A stretch of 64,000 nt of DNA, from assembly GCA_902583075.1 (NCBI GenBank), contig CACHUN010000001.1:357788-421787 (forward strand), in the 5' to 3' direction. This stretch comes from an uncultured Pelagibacteraceae bacterium (GTDB lineage Bacteria > Pseudomonadota > Alphaproteobacteria > Pelagibacterales > Pelagibacteraceae). The translations under genes were made by a program, and so were the position numbers. The notes under the pieces were generated by a model. That model was given only the letters and a program-made list of their open reading frames with translations, was not told the origin of the DNA and did not search any database. The first letter of the stretch is position 1, and each line of letters starts with the position of its first letter. Shown piece after piece: positions 24,533-35,076 of this stretch.

Positions 24533-25054
24533 TTATCTTTCTAAAGAACCTTTGTTTCTAATTTTTTTCTGTAATTGTAAAATTCCATAAAGTAATGCTT
24601 CAGCTGAGGGAGGGCATCCAGGGACATATACATCAACAGGTACCACTCGATCACATCCTCTTACTACAGAATAAGAATAATGATAATAACCTCCGCCATT
24701 TGCACAACTACCCATAGATATTACATATCTTGGTTCGGGCATCTGGTCGTAAACTTTTCTTAATGCAGGAGCCATTTTATTTGTTAGCGTACCTGCCACT
24801 ATCATAACATCTGATTGACGTGGTGATGCTCTTGGTGCTGCACCAAATCTTTCAAGATCATATCTTGGCATGGATGTTTGCATCATTTCAACAGCACAAC
24901 ATGCTAATCCAAATGTCATCCAATGCAACGAACCAGTTCTTGCCCAATTAACAAGATTGTCTAGTGATGTTGTTATAAAACCGTTATCACTAAAGTCCTG
25001 AGCTAATTGTTTAAACTCATCTGGAATATCTTTTTTTCTATCTTGTAAATTCAT
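24533..25054 (-). CDS. nuoB: NADH-quinone oxidoreductase subunit B
   Basis: [58 protein letters not shown]. Confidence 0.97.
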   Translation of the reverse strand: MNLQDRKKDIPDEFKQLAQDFSDNGFITTSLDNLVNWARTGSLHWMTFGLACCAVEMMQTSMPRYDLERFGAAPRASPRQSDVMIVAGTLTNKMAPALRKVYDQMPEPRYVISMGSCANGGGYYHYSYSVVRGCDRVVPVDVYVPGCPPSAEALLYGILQLQKKIRNKGSLER

Positions 25055-25055
25055 A

Positions 25056-25442
25056 TTATTCCCAGTCTAAAGCACCTTTTTTCCACTCGTAAATAAATCC
25101 AACAGTTAAAATAAATAAAAATAACATCATAGAATAGAAACCATATAAACCGATCTCACCTAGTGAAATTGCCCATGGGAATAAAAATGCAATTTCTAAA
25201 TCAAATATAATAAATAATATTGCAACCAAATAAAACCTGACATCAAATTCCATCCTTGAGTCATTAAAAGGTTCAAACCCACACTCATAGGCTGAAAGTT
25301 TCTCAGGATCAGGTTTGCTTGGAGCAGCGATATAATTAATTGCTACAAAAGCAAGACTTAAGCCTAAGGCTATTATCAAAAATAATATTATCGGTAGATA
25401 ATCTTTTAAAAATTCCGCAAGCATTTGATTCCTATGTAACAA
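25056..25442 (-). CDS. nuoA: NADH-quinone oxidoreductase subunit A
   Basis: [44 protein letters not shown]. Confidence 0.96.
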   Translation of the reverse strand: MLHRNQMLAEFLKDYLPIILFLIIALGLSLAFVAINYIAAPSKPDPEKLSAYECGFEPFNDSRMEFDVRFYLVAILFIIFDLEIAFLFPWAISLGEIGLYGFYSMMLFLFILTVGFIYEWKKGALDWE

Positions 25443-25502
25443 CTATTATATCAACTAAAAGTGAAGATATGTCACATTTTTATGCCTAGTTTTACTCGAA
25501 TA

Positions 25503-25580
25503 ATGGCGGGAGTGAAGGGACTCGAACCCTCGGCCCCCTGCGTGACAGGCAGGTGCTCTAACCAACTGAGCTACACCCCC
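25503..25580 (-). tRNA. tRNA-Asp (GTC)
   Basis: Minus-strand GGGGGTGTAGCTCAGTTGGTTAGAGCACCTGCCTGTCACGCAGG...GGTTCGAGTCCCTTCACTCCCGCCA; cloverleaf and encoded CCA. Confidence 0.95.
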
Positions 25581-25591
25581 ACAGGTGTAAA

Positions 25592-25667
25592 TGGTGGGTA
25601 GTAAAGGACTCGAACCTTTGACCCCCTCGGTGTAAACGAGATGCTCTACCAACTGAGCTAACCACCC
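25592..25667 (-). tRNA. tRNA-Val (TAC)
   Basis: Minus-strand GGGTGGTTAGCTCAGTTGGTAGAGCATCTCGTTTACACCGAG...GGTTCGAGTCCTTTACTACCCACCA. Confidence 0.95.
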
Positions 25668-25715
25668 AAAATCTTGGTACTATTACATCAACGGATTAAT
25701 AAAGTAAATTGTTTA

Positions 25716-28103
25716 TTACTGAATACTAGCTTGAGATTTATCGTCCTTTTTGCCCTCAGATATTTTGTCAACTTCAGTCCATTCAACAGGTTTTAGTTCT
25801 TTCGTGAGGGCAATTTTAAGCACTTCATCTGCTGTTTCTACTGGAATGATTTTAATGTCTTCTCTTACCTTTTTTGGAATATCTACTAAATCTTTTTCGT
25901 TTTCTTTTGGTATTAGTACCTTTTTAACTCCTGCTCTGTGTGCAGCTAATAATTTTTCCTTTAACCCACCAATTTGTAAAACTTGCCCTGTAATTGTTAC
26001 TTCACCTGTCATAGCAATCTCTCTATTAACAGGAATGTTAGTGATTGATGATACAATGGATGTAACCATTGCTATACCAGCTGATGGTCCATCTTTAGGG
26101 GTGGCTCCTTCTGGAACATGGATATGAAAATCTTTTTTTTCAAAGAAAGGTGGAATTATACCATATTCTAAACTTTTTGATCTGACATATGATTTTGCAG
26201 CCTTAACGGACTCTTGCATCACATCACCAAGTTTTCCTGTTATTTGCATTCTACCTTTACCTGGCATATTGACAGTCTCAATTTTAAGAATTTCGCCTCC
26301 TACTTCAGTCCAAGCTAATCCTATTACTATTCCAGTTTTATTTTTATCTTCTACTTCACCATATTTAAATTTTTTAATTCCTAAAAAGTCTGGAATATTT
26401 TTATCGTTTACTTGAACCTTTTCAACTTCACCACTTACTACTTTTTTAACAACTTTTCTTGTTACTTTAGAAATCTCTCTTTCTAAATTTCTAACACCAG
26501 ACTCCCTTGTATAACTTCTGATTATCTCTTTTATTGTCCCATCTTCTAAATTTAATTCACCTTCTTTCACACCATTTTCTTTTACTTGTTTAGGTAGCAA
26601 ATACTTGTTTGCTATATTTATTTTTTCATCCTCTGTGTATCCTGGAATTCTTATAACTTCCATTCTATCAAGAAGCGGTGGTAAAATATTTAGAGTGTTT
26701 GCTGTTGTTACAAACATTACATCAGACAAATCATAATCAACTTCTAAATAGTGATCATTGAAAGCTGTATTCTGCTCAGGGTCTAATGCTTCTAGTAAAG
26801 CTGATGATGGATCACCTCTATAATCATTTCCAATTTTATCAACTTCATCTAATAAAAATAAAGGATTTTTTGTACCAGCTTTCTTCATCATTTGAATTAT
26901 TTTTCCTGGTAAGGATCCAATGTATGTTCTTCTATGTCCTCTTATTTCAGCTTCATCTCTAACACCTCCTAAAGACATTCTAATAAACTGTCTATTAGTA
27001 GCTTTTGCGATAGATTTTCCAAGTGATGTTTTTCCAACTCCGGGAGGGCCAACTAAACATAAAATTGGTCCTTTGATTTTCTCCATTCTTTTTTGAACAG
27101 CAAGAAATTCGATAATTCTCTCTTTAACTTTTTCTAGTCCAAAATGATCTTCATCTAAAATTTTTAAACCTTTATTTAAGTCAATATCAACATCATTTTT
27201 TTTAAACCATGGAAGATCAATCATCCAATCTAAATAATTTCTAACAACCGTTGCCTCGGCGGACATAGGGCTCATATTTTTTAATTTCTTAAGCTCCGAC
27301 ATACATTTTTTTTCAACTTCTTTTGGCATTTTAGCTTTTTGAATTGATTTTTTTAAATTGGTTGTTTCGTCTTTCCCGTCCTCGATTTCTCCTAATTCTT
27401 TTTGAATAGCTTTTAATTGTTCATTTAAGTAATATTCTCTTTGGGTCTTTTCCATTTGAGTTTTAACTCTTCCTCTTATTCTTTTCTCTACTCCAATAAT
27501 ACTCGTTTCACTTTCCATCATTTTAATTACTGCATTTAATCTTTTCTTTACATCCAACGTTTCGAAAATTTGTTGTTTTTCAGATATAGATGCATTTAAA
27601 TTTGAAACAATATTATCTACAATTTTAGATGGGTCTTTTAATTGTTTTATATTGTTAATAGTTTCTGACGAAATCTTTTTGTTCACCGAGGTTAATTTTT
27701 CTAATCTTCTTACAGCTGTAATTGCTAAAGGCAAAAGATCTTCATCTTTATTTAAAATATCTTTTTGATGTTCATATGTACAAGTAATAAATTTTTCATC
27801 ATCCTTAAAATCAACAATTTTAACTCTTTTAATTCCCTCAACTAAAACTTTAACCGTTCCGTCTGGAAGTTTTAAAAGTTGTAATATATTACTTTCGCAT
27901 CCATAGGTGAATACATCATTTTTTTTTGGATCATCAACCTCAGAGTTTTTTTGCGTTATTAAAATTATTTTTTTATCGCTCTTCATGACTTCATTTAATG
28001 CAGTAATGGATTTGTCTCTTCCTACAAACAATGGAATTACCATGCTAGGAAACACTACTATGTCTCTTAAAGGTAACAAGGGTTGGGTTAATTTAACTTC
28101 CAT
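25716..28103 (-). CDS. lon: ATP-dependent protease Lon
   Basis: GPPGVGKTSLGKSIAKA, catalytic PKDGPSAGIAM. Confidence 0.97.
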   Translation of the reverse strand: MEVKLTQPLLPLRDIVVFPSMVIPLFVGRDKSITALNEVMKSDKKIILITQKNSEVDDPKKNDVFTYGCESNILQLLKLPDGTVKVLVEGIKRVKIVDFKDDEKFITCTYEHQKDILNKDEDLLPLAITAVRRLEKLTSVNKKISSETINNIKQLKDPSKIVDNIVSNLNASISEKQQIFETLDVKKRLNAVIKMMESETSIIGVEKRIRGRVKTQMEKTQREYYLNEQLKAIQKELGEIEDGKDETTNLKKSIQKAKMPKEVEKKCMSELKKLKNMSPMSAEATVVRNYLDWMIDLPWFKKNDVDIDLNKGLKILDEDHFGLEKVKERIIEFLAVQKRMEKIKGPILCLVGPPGVGKTSLGKSIAKATNRQFIRMSLGGVRDEAEIRGHRRTYIGSLPGKIIQMMKKAGTKNPLFLLDEVDKIGNDYRGDPSSALLEALDPEQNTAFNDHYLEVDYDLSDVMFVTTANTLNILPPLLDRMEVIRIPGYTEDEKINIANKYLLPKQVKENGVKEGELNLEDGTIKEIIRSYTRESGVRNLEREISKVTRKVVKKVVSGEVEKVQVNDKNIPDFLGIKKFKYGEVEDKNKTGIVIGLAWTEVGGEILKIETVNMPGKGRMQITGKLGDVMQESVKAAKSYVRSKSLEYGIIPPFFEKKDFHIHVPEGATPKDGPSAGIAMVTSIVSSITNIPVNREIAMTGEVTITGQVLQIGGLKEKLLAAHRAGVKKVLIPKENEKDLVDIPKKVREDIKIIPVETADEVLKIALTKELKPVEWTEVDKISEGKKDDKSQASIQ

Positions 28104-28165
28104 ATTTACAAATATGGATATTATATTTTATAATGCAATAGTAAACTTTTGTTTATTAACTCTTA

Positions 28166-29425
28166 TTAAGCCGCAGAGGTCTTTTCTGTTTTTGATTTGT
28201 TCTTTGTATGAACAATTATTGGCTGTGATGTTCCTTTAGTGGCTCCAGCATCAATGATAACTTCCTCGATATTGTCTTGACCTGGAAGGTCAAACATAGT
28301 TTTAAGTAATAGATTTTCTAAAATTGATCTTAGTCCTCTAGCGCCAGTTTTCTTGCTTATAGCCTTATTAGCAATATCTTTTACAGCTTGATCTTTAAAT
28401 GTTAATTTCACACCTTCCAACCTAAATAGTTCTTGGTATTGTTTTATCAAAGAGTTTTTTGGTTCTTGCAAAATTTTTACTAAAGATTTTACATCTAAAT
28501 CATCTAGTGTGGCTGTAATTGGTAAACGACCTATGAATTCAGGGATAAGCCCATATCTCAATAAATCCTCTGGCTCTAAGTTTTTCATCCACTCACCAGT
28601 CTTCTTATCTTCTAATGTTTTTACTTCAGCGCCAAATCCGATTGAGGATCCTTTATCTCTTTGAGATATGATCTTATCCAGTCCAGCAAATGCGCCTCCA
28701 CAAATAAATAGAATATTTGTTGTATCTACTTGTAAAAATTCCTGTTGAGGATGTTTTCTTCCTCCCTGAGGTGGAACGCTAGCAACCGTTCCCTCCATAA
28801 TTTTTAATAAGGCCTGTTGAACACCTTCACCAGAAACATCTCTAGTAATAGATGGGTTTTCTGACTTCCTACTAATTTTATCAACTTCATCTATATAAAC
28901 AATTCCTCTTTGAGCCTTTTCAACATTATAATCTGCTGATTGTAATAATTTTAAGATTATATTCTCAACGTCTTCACCTACATAACCAGCTTCAGTTAAA
29001 GTTGTTGCATCAGCCATTGTAAAAGGTACATCAAGTATCCTCGCAAGAGTTTGAGCTAGTAAAGTTTTTCCACAACCTGTGGGTCCAACTAATAAAATAT
29101 TTGATTTTGACAGTTCAACATTTTTACTTGTTTTATTTTCATAGTTTAATCTTTTATAATGATTATGAACTGCAACCGATAAAACTTTTTTAGCATGAGA
29201 TTGTCCAATAACATAATCATCGAGAACTTTACATATTTCTTTTGGTAGAGGTAAGCCATCTTGGTGTTTTACAAAATTATCTTTACTTTCCTCTTTAATG
29301 ATATCCATGCAAAGCTCTACGCACTCATCACATATGAATACTGTTGGTCCTGCGATTAACTTTCTTACTTCATGTTGGCTTTTACCACAGAAGGAACAGT
29401 AAAGAATATTTTTATTGTTGCTCAT
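28166..29425 (-). CDS. clpX: ClpXP ATPase subunit ClpX
   Basis: Zinc-finger [18 protein letters not shown]...[19 protein letters not shown]. Confidence 0.97.
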   Translation of the reverse strand: MSNNKNILYCSFCGKSQHEVRKLIAGPTVFICDECVELCMDIIKEESKDNFVKHQDGLPLPKEICKVLDDYVIGQSHAKKVLSVAVHNHYKRLNYENKTSKNVELSKSNILLVGPTGCGKTLLAQTLARILDVPFTMADATTLTEAGYVGEDVENIILKLLQSADYNVEKAQRGIVYIDEVDKISRKSENPSITRDVSGEGVQQALLKIMEGTVASVPPQGGRKHPQQEFLQVDTTNILFICGGAFAGLDKIISQRDKGSSIGFGAEVKTLEDKKTGEWMKNLEPEDLLRYGLIPEFIGRLPITATLDDLDVKSLVKILQEPKNSLIKQYQELFRLEGVKLTFKDQAVKDIANKAISKKTGARGLRSILENLLLKTMFDLPGQDNIEEVIIDAGATKGTSQPIIVHTKNKSKTEKTSAA

Positions 29426-29513
29426 AATTTTTAATACGAATCAATTTTAATACTTTAATACATATGATGCAAATTAATCAAGTGGAGGTTGTGGACAAAC
29501 TATATATTGTGAC

Positions 29514-30125
29514 CTATTCTCTCTTTTCTACCACTTTGTCTATCAGACCAAAACTTTTTGCATTGTCAGGAGTCATAAAATTATCTCTTTCTAATGCTGA
29601 TTTAATTTCTTCAACTGATTTTCCTGTATGTTTTGAATAGATCTCATTTAATCTTTTCTTTAAAGATAAAACTTCATTAGCGTGAATTTCAATATCTGTC
29701 GCTTGTCCTTGAAAACCAGCAGAAGGTTGATGAACCATTATTCTAGAATTTGGCAATGAAAATCTTTTACCTTTAGCACCAGCTGAAAGTAAAAATGAAC
29801 CCATGCTTGCTGCTTGACCTATGCATAAAGTACTTATTTCTGGTTTAATATATTGCATTGTATCATAAATGCCAAGTCCAGCTGTTACAAGTCCACCAGG
29901 ACTATTTATATATAAAGAAATTTCTTTCTTAGGATTTTCAGATTCTAAAAATAATAATTGAGCAGTGACTAATGATGCAATCGCATCATTTATGGGACCA
30001 ACTACAAATACAATTCTCTCTTTTAGGAGTCTAGAATAAATGTCATATGCCCTTTCTCCTCTACTAGATTGTTCGACTACCATAGGGACAAGGGTGTTTA
30101 ATTGTTCTGGAATTTTAATAGCCAT
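29514..30125 (-). CDS. clpP: ATP-dependent Clp protease proteolytic subunit
   Basis: [43 protein letters not shown]. Confidence 0.97.
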   Translation of the reverse strand: MAIKIPEQLNTLVPMVVEQSSRGERAYDIYSRLLKERIVFVVGPINDAIASLVTAQLLFLESENPKKEISLYINSPGGLVTAGLGIYDTMQYIKPEISTLCIGQAASMGSFLLSAGAKGKRFSLPNSRIMVHQPSAGFQGQATDIEIHANEVLSLKKRLNEIYSKHTGKSVEEIKSALERDNFMTPDNAKSFGLIDKVVEKRE

Positions 30126-30157
30126 AATCGAATCAATTAATCTTATACAACTTGTGA

Positions 30158-31615
30158 TTACTTTTTACTAACCTTTTTTGCTTTTTTAGGTTTTGATGCG
30201 GGAGATTTAGTTTTTTTTGTTTCTTTCGATTTTTTTTTTACCTCTTTTTTTTTAAGACCTGTTTTTTTCTTATTTTTTTCGTCACCATCCTTTTGAGCAA
30301 GTTTAGATTGCTCTTTAATGTTGTTTTCATTCTCTTGTTTTAGAATTTTCTCAGCTTCTTCTTTGGTAATTTCTTTTTTAGTAGTTTTTGCTTTTTTCTT
30401 AATTTCTTCAATTATTTTTTCTTCGTAAATTTGTCCTCTTAAACTATCTATAGCTGCAGGATTCTTTTCATAATAATCTTTAACAATCTTCTCTTGACCT
30501 GGCATCATTCTAAATTGTTTTTGTATTTCCACATTAATTTCTTCCTGAGATACATTAATTTTATTTTCCTCACCAAAAGCATTTAAGATTAATCCAGTTT
30601 TAATTCTTTTTTTAGCTTGTTCCTCTAATGATTTTTGATTTTTTTTAACTTCATCTTCTTTCATTCCTTGAGATAATATTTTGACTTCTTGTTCAACTAA
30701 ATTACCGGGTAATTGTTCTAATTTTTCTTTCTCTATTTGCTCAAGAATACTTTTCTTTGTAATCATGGCTAATGAATTTTTATATTCATCATTAATTTGT
30801 TTTGAGATAAGTTCTTTTAAGTTTGCTAAATCTTTTGCACCCATACTTTTAGCAAAGTCATTATCAATTTTTACTTCTTGTGGAGTTCTTACTGCTGTAA
30901 CCTTACATTCGAACACAGCACTTTTATTAATAAGGTCTTTTTCAGGAAAATTTTCAGGCAGATTTACTTCTACGTTTTTTGTATCACCTGATTTAACACC
31001 TTCTAATTGTCTATCAAAACCTTTTATAAACAAATCTTTTCCAAGAACTAATTGAGTATTTTTACCCTCGTTACCTTTAAATTCTTTGCCGTCAATAGTT
31101 CCTTTATAATCAAAAATCACAAGATCATTCATTTTTGAGCTATAATTTGCTTCTGCATCTTTAAAATTGTTTTGATTTTTTGCAATTTCACTTATTCTTT
31201 TATCTGTTTCTTTTGGATCAATTTTTACAACATACTCATCTACTTTTATTGAGCTTAGTCCTTTGGCAGAAACCTCTGGTAGTTCAGTAACTGAAATAAT
31301 GTATTCTAAATCTTTACCTTCACCAAAAGATTTTAAATCTATTTTAGGTTGTCCAGCAGGTTTGATTTTATTTTCTTCTAAAGCTTTTGTTGTTGTATCT
31401 TTTAGCAATTTATCAATTACTTCACCGTAGACAGCTTTACCAAATTGTCTTTTTAATATTTCGGTAGGTACCTTGCCAGGTCTGAAACCTTTTATTACAA
31501 CATCTTTTCTTATTTCTTCATATTTTTCATCCATAAAGCCTGAGATTGTTTTTTTATCTACGAATACTTTAAGATCTTTTTCTAAACCTTTTTTATTTTC
31601 TATTGTTACTTTCAT
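30158..31615 (-). CDS. tig: Trigger factor with Lys-rich C-terminal extension
   Basis: [31 protein letters not shown]-like middle domain; C-terminal ...[37 protein letters not shown]. Confidence 0.93.
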   Translation of the reverse strand: MKVTIENKKGLEKDLKVFVDKKTISGFMDEKYEEIRKDVVIKGFRPGKVPTEILKRQFGKAVYGEVIDKLLKDTTTKALEENKIKPAGQPKIDLKSFGEGKDLEYIISVTELPEVSAKGLSSIKVDEYVVKIDPKETDKRISEIAKNQNNFKDAEANYSSKMNDLVIFDYKGTIDGKEFKGNEGKNTQLVLGKDLFIKGFDRQLEGVKSGDTKNVEVNLPENFPEKDLINKSAVFECKVTAVRTPQEVKIDNDFAKSMGAKDLANLKELISKQINDEYKNSLAMITKKSILEQIEKEKLEQLPGNLVEQEVKILSQGMKEDEVKKNQKSLEEQAKKRIKTGLILNAFGEENKINVSQEEINVEIQKQFRMMPGQEKIVKDYYEKNPAAIDSLRGQIYEEKIIEEIKKKAKTTKKEITKEEAEKILKQENENNIKEQSKLAQKDGDEKNKKKTGLKKKEVKKKSKETKKTKSPASKPKKAKKVSKK

Positions 31616-31625
31616 AATCTATTTA

Positions 31626-31710
31626 TGGTAGGCGAGAAAGGACTCGAACCTTCACAGCTTGCACTATTGGTTCCTAAGACCAACGCGTCTACCAATTCCG
31701 CCACTCGCCC
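31626..31710 (-). tRNA. tRNA-Leu (TAG)
   Basis: Minus-strand GGGCGAGTGGCGGAATTGGTAGACGCGTTGGTCTTAGGAACCAA...GGTTCGAGTCCTTTCTCGCCTACCA, long variable arm. Confidence 0.94.
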
Positions 31711-31791
31711 AAATTTATGCTGTTTTATATAGTATTGATCTAATTTGTCCAATCAGAATAATAGTGTAAAAGGATATAAATATATAAAAAA

Positions 31792-32049
31792 ATGATAATT
31801 TCGCCTTGTATAAGTATTTGCAAAATGGATCCAATAACTGGATATTGCTATGGCTGTGGAAGAGACAATGATGAAAAGAAGATTTGGAAAGACCAAAATA
31901 CAAGTGATGAGTGGAAAAAACAAAATTTAGAAGATATTCAAAAGAGGATGCAAGGATGGCAGTTGGAAAGTTTCAAAGAATCTTATGAACATAAAAAAAA
32001 TAATGGAATATCACTATTTAAAAAGAAACAACTAAATGACTCAGACTAG
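31792..32049 (+). CDS. DUF1289-type small Cys-rich protein
   Basis: SPCISICKMDPITGYCYGCGRDNDE motif. Confidence 0.85.
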   Translation: MIISPCISICKMDPITGYCYGCGRDNDEKKIWKDQNTSDEWKKQNLEDIQKRMQGWQLESFKESYEHKKNNGISLFKKKQLNDSD

Positions 32050-32206
32050 ATTAGTAGTAATAATTTATATAATTGGGATTCTTATTGGAGCGTTTGTTTT
32101 TGATTTATGGGGTGCTGAAACGAGTGCTATTAAAAGTTTAGCAGCAATGTTTTGGACAGCATTATTGCTTATAGCTATAGTATTTGCTGATAAAAGAAAG
32201 GAATAA
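32036..32206 (+). CDS. Small membrane protein, 56 aa, overlapping the upstream gene
   Basis: ATG inside end of DUF1289 ORF; MTQTRLVVIIYIIGILIGAFVFDLWGAETSAIKSLAAMFWTALLLIAIVFADKRKE*; two hydrophobic segments; below the ORF-track length cutoff. Confidence 0.7.
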   Translation: MTQTRLVVIIYIIGILIGAFVFDLWGAETSAIKSLAAMFWTALLLIAIVFADKRKE

Positions 32207-33061
32207 TTAATCTTTTTGTATTAGTTCACTTATAAATAAATCTCCATTGCCTTCTTCTACTGCTTTTTTGTAAAAAGATTTTTTTACATCAGCTAATTTT
32301 TCTGCATTACCTAAATCTTTTAGCATTTCATGGATATAAGTAAGGTCTTTTAAAGTATTGGAAGTTGAAAATTTAAATCCAGTATAATCATCCTTAAGCA
32401 CATTGTCAAAGATTCTATTTAAAGCTGTTGAGTTTCCAGATCCTAATTTTGCAACAGCAAAAAGTTTTTCTAAATCTATATCTAGTTTTTTTGCACTCTT
32501 GATAAATTCTATAACATTAGTTGCAGTACCAAGTGATAAAAAATTATTTAGTAATTTTGACTTTGCTCCTTTGCCCACTTCTCCAAAATGGAAATAATCT
32601 TTACAAAAAGTTTTTAAATAAACTTCAGATTTTTTAAAATTTTCCTCCGATGCTCCAACAATACCTCCACAAACACCTTCTTCTGCTTGAACGGGTCCGC
32701 CCATAACAGGGCATTCAATGTAGTTAATTTTTAGTTTTGAAAAAATCTGTTCCATTTGAATAGATCCATTTTGGTTATGTGTTGTAACGTCAATAATTAA
32801 TGTATTATCTTTTAGTAAAGTTGAGACTTTTTCAGCAATACTTATAGCGATAGGTGTATTAGTCACACAAAGAAATAATGCATCTAAATTCTTTTCACAA
32901 AGTTCATTGTAAGATTTTACCTCAATAGCACCATCACTTACAATCTTATCTATCGGTGCCCTTTTTTTGTTTGCAATAACAAATAAGTTATTTCCTTTTT
33001 TTAAAATATTTTTGGCTATCCCATACCCCATATAGCCAACACCAATAAAACCTACATTCAT
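32207..33061 (-). CDS. NAD(P)-dependent beta-hydroxyacid dehydrogenase (HIBADH family)
   Basis: VGFIGVGYMGYGIAKNILKKG Rossmann; IECPVMGGPVQAEEG; SKLLNNFLS. Confidence 0.85.
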   Translation of the reverse strand: MNVGFIGVGYMGYGIAKNILKKGNNLFVIANKKRAPIDKIVSDGAIEVKSYNELCEKNLDALFLCVTNTPIAISIAEKVSTLLKDNTLIIDVTTHNQNGSIQMEQIFSKLKINYIECPVMGGPVQAEEGVCGGIVGASEENFKKSEVYLKTFCKDYFHFGEVGKGAKSKLLNNFLSLGTATNVIEFIKSAKKLDIDLEKLFAVAKLGSGNSTALNRIFDNVLKDDYTGFKFSTSNTLKDLTYIHEMLKDLGNAEKLADVKKSFYKKAVEEGNGDLFISELIQKD

Positions 33062-33110
33062 AATTTAAAATAATTATAGTATAAGACATAGAGATTAAAA
33101 ATTAATATTT

Positions 33111-33785
33111 ATGATTAATGATTTTGAAAAACTTGAAAATTTGATAGTAGACTGCAAAAAATGTACTAGGTTGGTCAGTTTTAGAAAAAAGATAGCTAAA
33201 GAAAAACGTAAACAATACTTAAATGAAAAATATTGGGGAAAACCAATAACAGGCTTTGGTGACCCAAAAGCCAGAATTTTGTTTGTTGGTTTAGCACCAG
33301 CAGCACATGGTGGCAATAGAACGGGAAGAGTTTTTACAGGAGATAGATCGTCTGATTTTTTATACAAGTGTCTTTATAAAGCAAAGTTATCTAACCAGCC
33401 AAATTCGGACCACAGAAATGACGGACTTAAATTGAGAGATATATTTATAACTACTGCTTTAAAATGTGTTCCGCCTGGAGATAAACCAACAAAAAAAGAA
33501 CTAAACACTTGCTTTAAATATTTTAATAAAGAAATCGAATACTTAGAAAATTTAAAGATTGTTGTTGCGCTTGGTAAAATAGCTTTTGATGCTTGTATAC
33601 AATTTTACAAAAAACATTACAGAATTGACTCAAATATTAAATTTGGACATAGTAAATTCTTTAAACTCCCAAATAATATTTTATTGGTAGGTTCTTATCA
33701 TCCAAGTCCAAGAAATGTAAATACAGGAAGAATTAACGTAAATAAAATGACTAATTTATTTATTAAAGTAAAAAATACTATTTAG
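33111..33785 (+). CDS. Uracil-DNA glycosylase, family 5 (UDGb-like)
   Basis: Motif GLAPAAHGGNRTGRVFTGD and C-terminal GSYHPSPRNVNTG; Cys residues CKKCTR for Fe-S cluster. Confidence 0.88.
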   Translation: MINDFEKLENLIVDCKKCTRLVSFRKKIAKEKRKQYLNEKYWGKPITGFGDPKARILFVGLAPAAHGGNRTGRVFTGDRSSDFLYKCLYKAKLSNQPNSDHRNDGLKLRDIFITTALKCVPPGDKPTKKELNTCFKYFNKEIEYLENLKIVVALGKIAFDACIQFYKKHYRIDSNIKFGHSKFFKLPNNILLVGSYHPSPRNVNTGRINVNKMTNLFIKVKNTI

Positions 33786-34173
33786 TTAATTGTTCTTTGA
33801 GTTTTTCTGGCATTTTGGTTGGTTTGCCCTCTTTATTAATAATAGCTAAATGAACATCTGCTGTAAAAATTAAATTATCTTTTACAAATATATCTTGCTT
33901 CATTTTAATTGAAACATTCTTTACTTCTACAATTTCAGAAAAAATATCAAGTTTATCCTCTAACCTCGAAGGTTTTATAAAATTTAAATTACAAGATTTA
34001 ACAATTATATATATTCCATAATTTTCTTTCAGGTTAGAATTTGTAAAGTTTACAGAGGCAATGGCGTTAGTTCTAGCGCGCTCTATAAATTTTAAATAAT
34101 TTGCATAATAAACTACTCCACCAGAATCTGTGTCCTCATAATAAACATTAAAACTTGATTTAAATTTTTTCAT
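33778..34173 (-). CDS. YbgC/4-hydroxybenzoyl-CoA thioesterase-type acyl-CoA thioesterase
   Basis: NVYYEDTDSGGVVYYANYLKFIERARTN hot-dog fold motif. Confidence 0.9.
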   Translation of the reverse strand: MKKFKSSFNVYYEDTDSGGVVYYANYLKFIERARTNAIASVNFTNSNLKENYGIYIIVKSCNLNFIKPSRLEDKLDIFSEIVEVKNVSIKMKQDIFVKDNLIFTADVHLAIINKEGKPTKMPEKLKEQLTK

Positions 34174-34226
34174 AATAAGAATAATATCAAAGTGAAAATA
34201 TTTTTTATACTAATGATTAATACAAC

Positions 34227-34364
34227 ATGAAAATTTATATAATTTGGTTAATTGGTGTTATATTATGGAATTTCGGATATCCTGAAGCTGTTCCAATCCT
34301 TGACGTTTTGGCTGCAATAATACTGTCTTTATTAAGTTTTGGTTTAAAAAAATATCTTAATTAA
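34227..34364 (+). CDS. Small hydrophobic protein, 45 aa
   Basis: MKIYIIWLIGVILWNFGYPEAVPILDVLAAIILSLLSFGLKKYLN*; below ORF-track cutoff. Confidence 0.6.
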   Translation: MKIYIIWLIGVILWNFGYPEAVPILDVLAAIILSLLSFGLKKYLN

Positions 34365-34368
34365 ACTT

Positions 34369-35031
34369 TTACTCAGAGGAAAAAAAAATATTTTGGTAAT
34401 AACTAACTGCAGTTAGTTTTGAATTATCGGTATCTGCCATAATTGCAATTCCTGAAAGCTCTTCAACTTCTAAATCATGAAATTTTTTAAAATCTTCCTT
34501 CACATTTGCTTTTACTGTCACCCACTCATTTAAATTTGACTTTGTTGAAGCCAAAACACTATCGATAGATTTCTTTGTATAAGGGCTTGGCCATGTATCT
34601 CCTACATTTGAATTGCTTGAAAAAACATAGTTAATAGCTCTATTTGATAGTGGTGTTGCACCAGTTTTTTTGATTACAAAAACTCTAGCAGCAAAATCAT
34701 GTCCCTTTTTTGTATTCTCTTTTATGTTTTTAAGATCTTTTTCTATCTTCCAAGTAATATTTATAAAAGGGGTTTTATCTAAATTAATTTTAATTTCTTT
34801 GCCTACTCCTGATGCTGCATTAGCTGCCACTGCTTTTAAATAATTTCCGTTCTCATTATTTCCAATAGAATAGACTGTTTTTGCATCAGCTCCTCTTACT
34901 TTTCTAACTTCTAATGAATTTAATTCCTCCTCAGTAAAATCAAAAACCATCAGTTTTTCGGCACAAACAGAGGACATAATTAAAAGATAAATTGCTATTA
35001 TTTTGATAATTTTTGTAAGCACACGTTTCAT
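34369..35031 (-). CDS. Secreted DUF3047-like protein
   Basis: N-terminal signal peptide; WKIEKDLKN...KGHDFAARVFVI...INYVFSS, GIAIMADTDNS typical of the family. Confidence 0.75.
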   Translation of the reverse strand: MKRVLTKIIKIIAIYLLIMSSVCAEKLMVFDFTEEELNSLEVRKVRGADAKTVYSIGNNENGNYLKAVAANAASGVGKEIKINLDKTPFINITWKIEKDLKNIKENTKKGHDFAARVFVIKKTGATPLSNRAINYVFSSNSNVGDTWPSPYTKKSIDSVLASTKSNLNEWVTVKANVKEDFKKFHDLEVEELSGIAIMADTDNSKLTAVSYYQNIFFSSE

Positions 35032-35076
35032 ATAATTAAATATTTTTAATTATCAACTATAATTTAAAATTTACCT

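Noticed and set aside
25455-25652. 65-aa ORF on the minus strand (MVEHLVYTEGVKGSSPLLP...)
   Set aside because: Translation of the tRNA-Asp and tRNA-Val genes; not a protein gene.
25750-26127. 125-aa plus-strand ORF
   Set aside because: Antisense to the lon catalytic domain; no independent support.
31715-31903. 62-aa minus-strand ORF
   Set aside because: Antisense to the DUF1289 gene start and intergenic AT-rich DNA.
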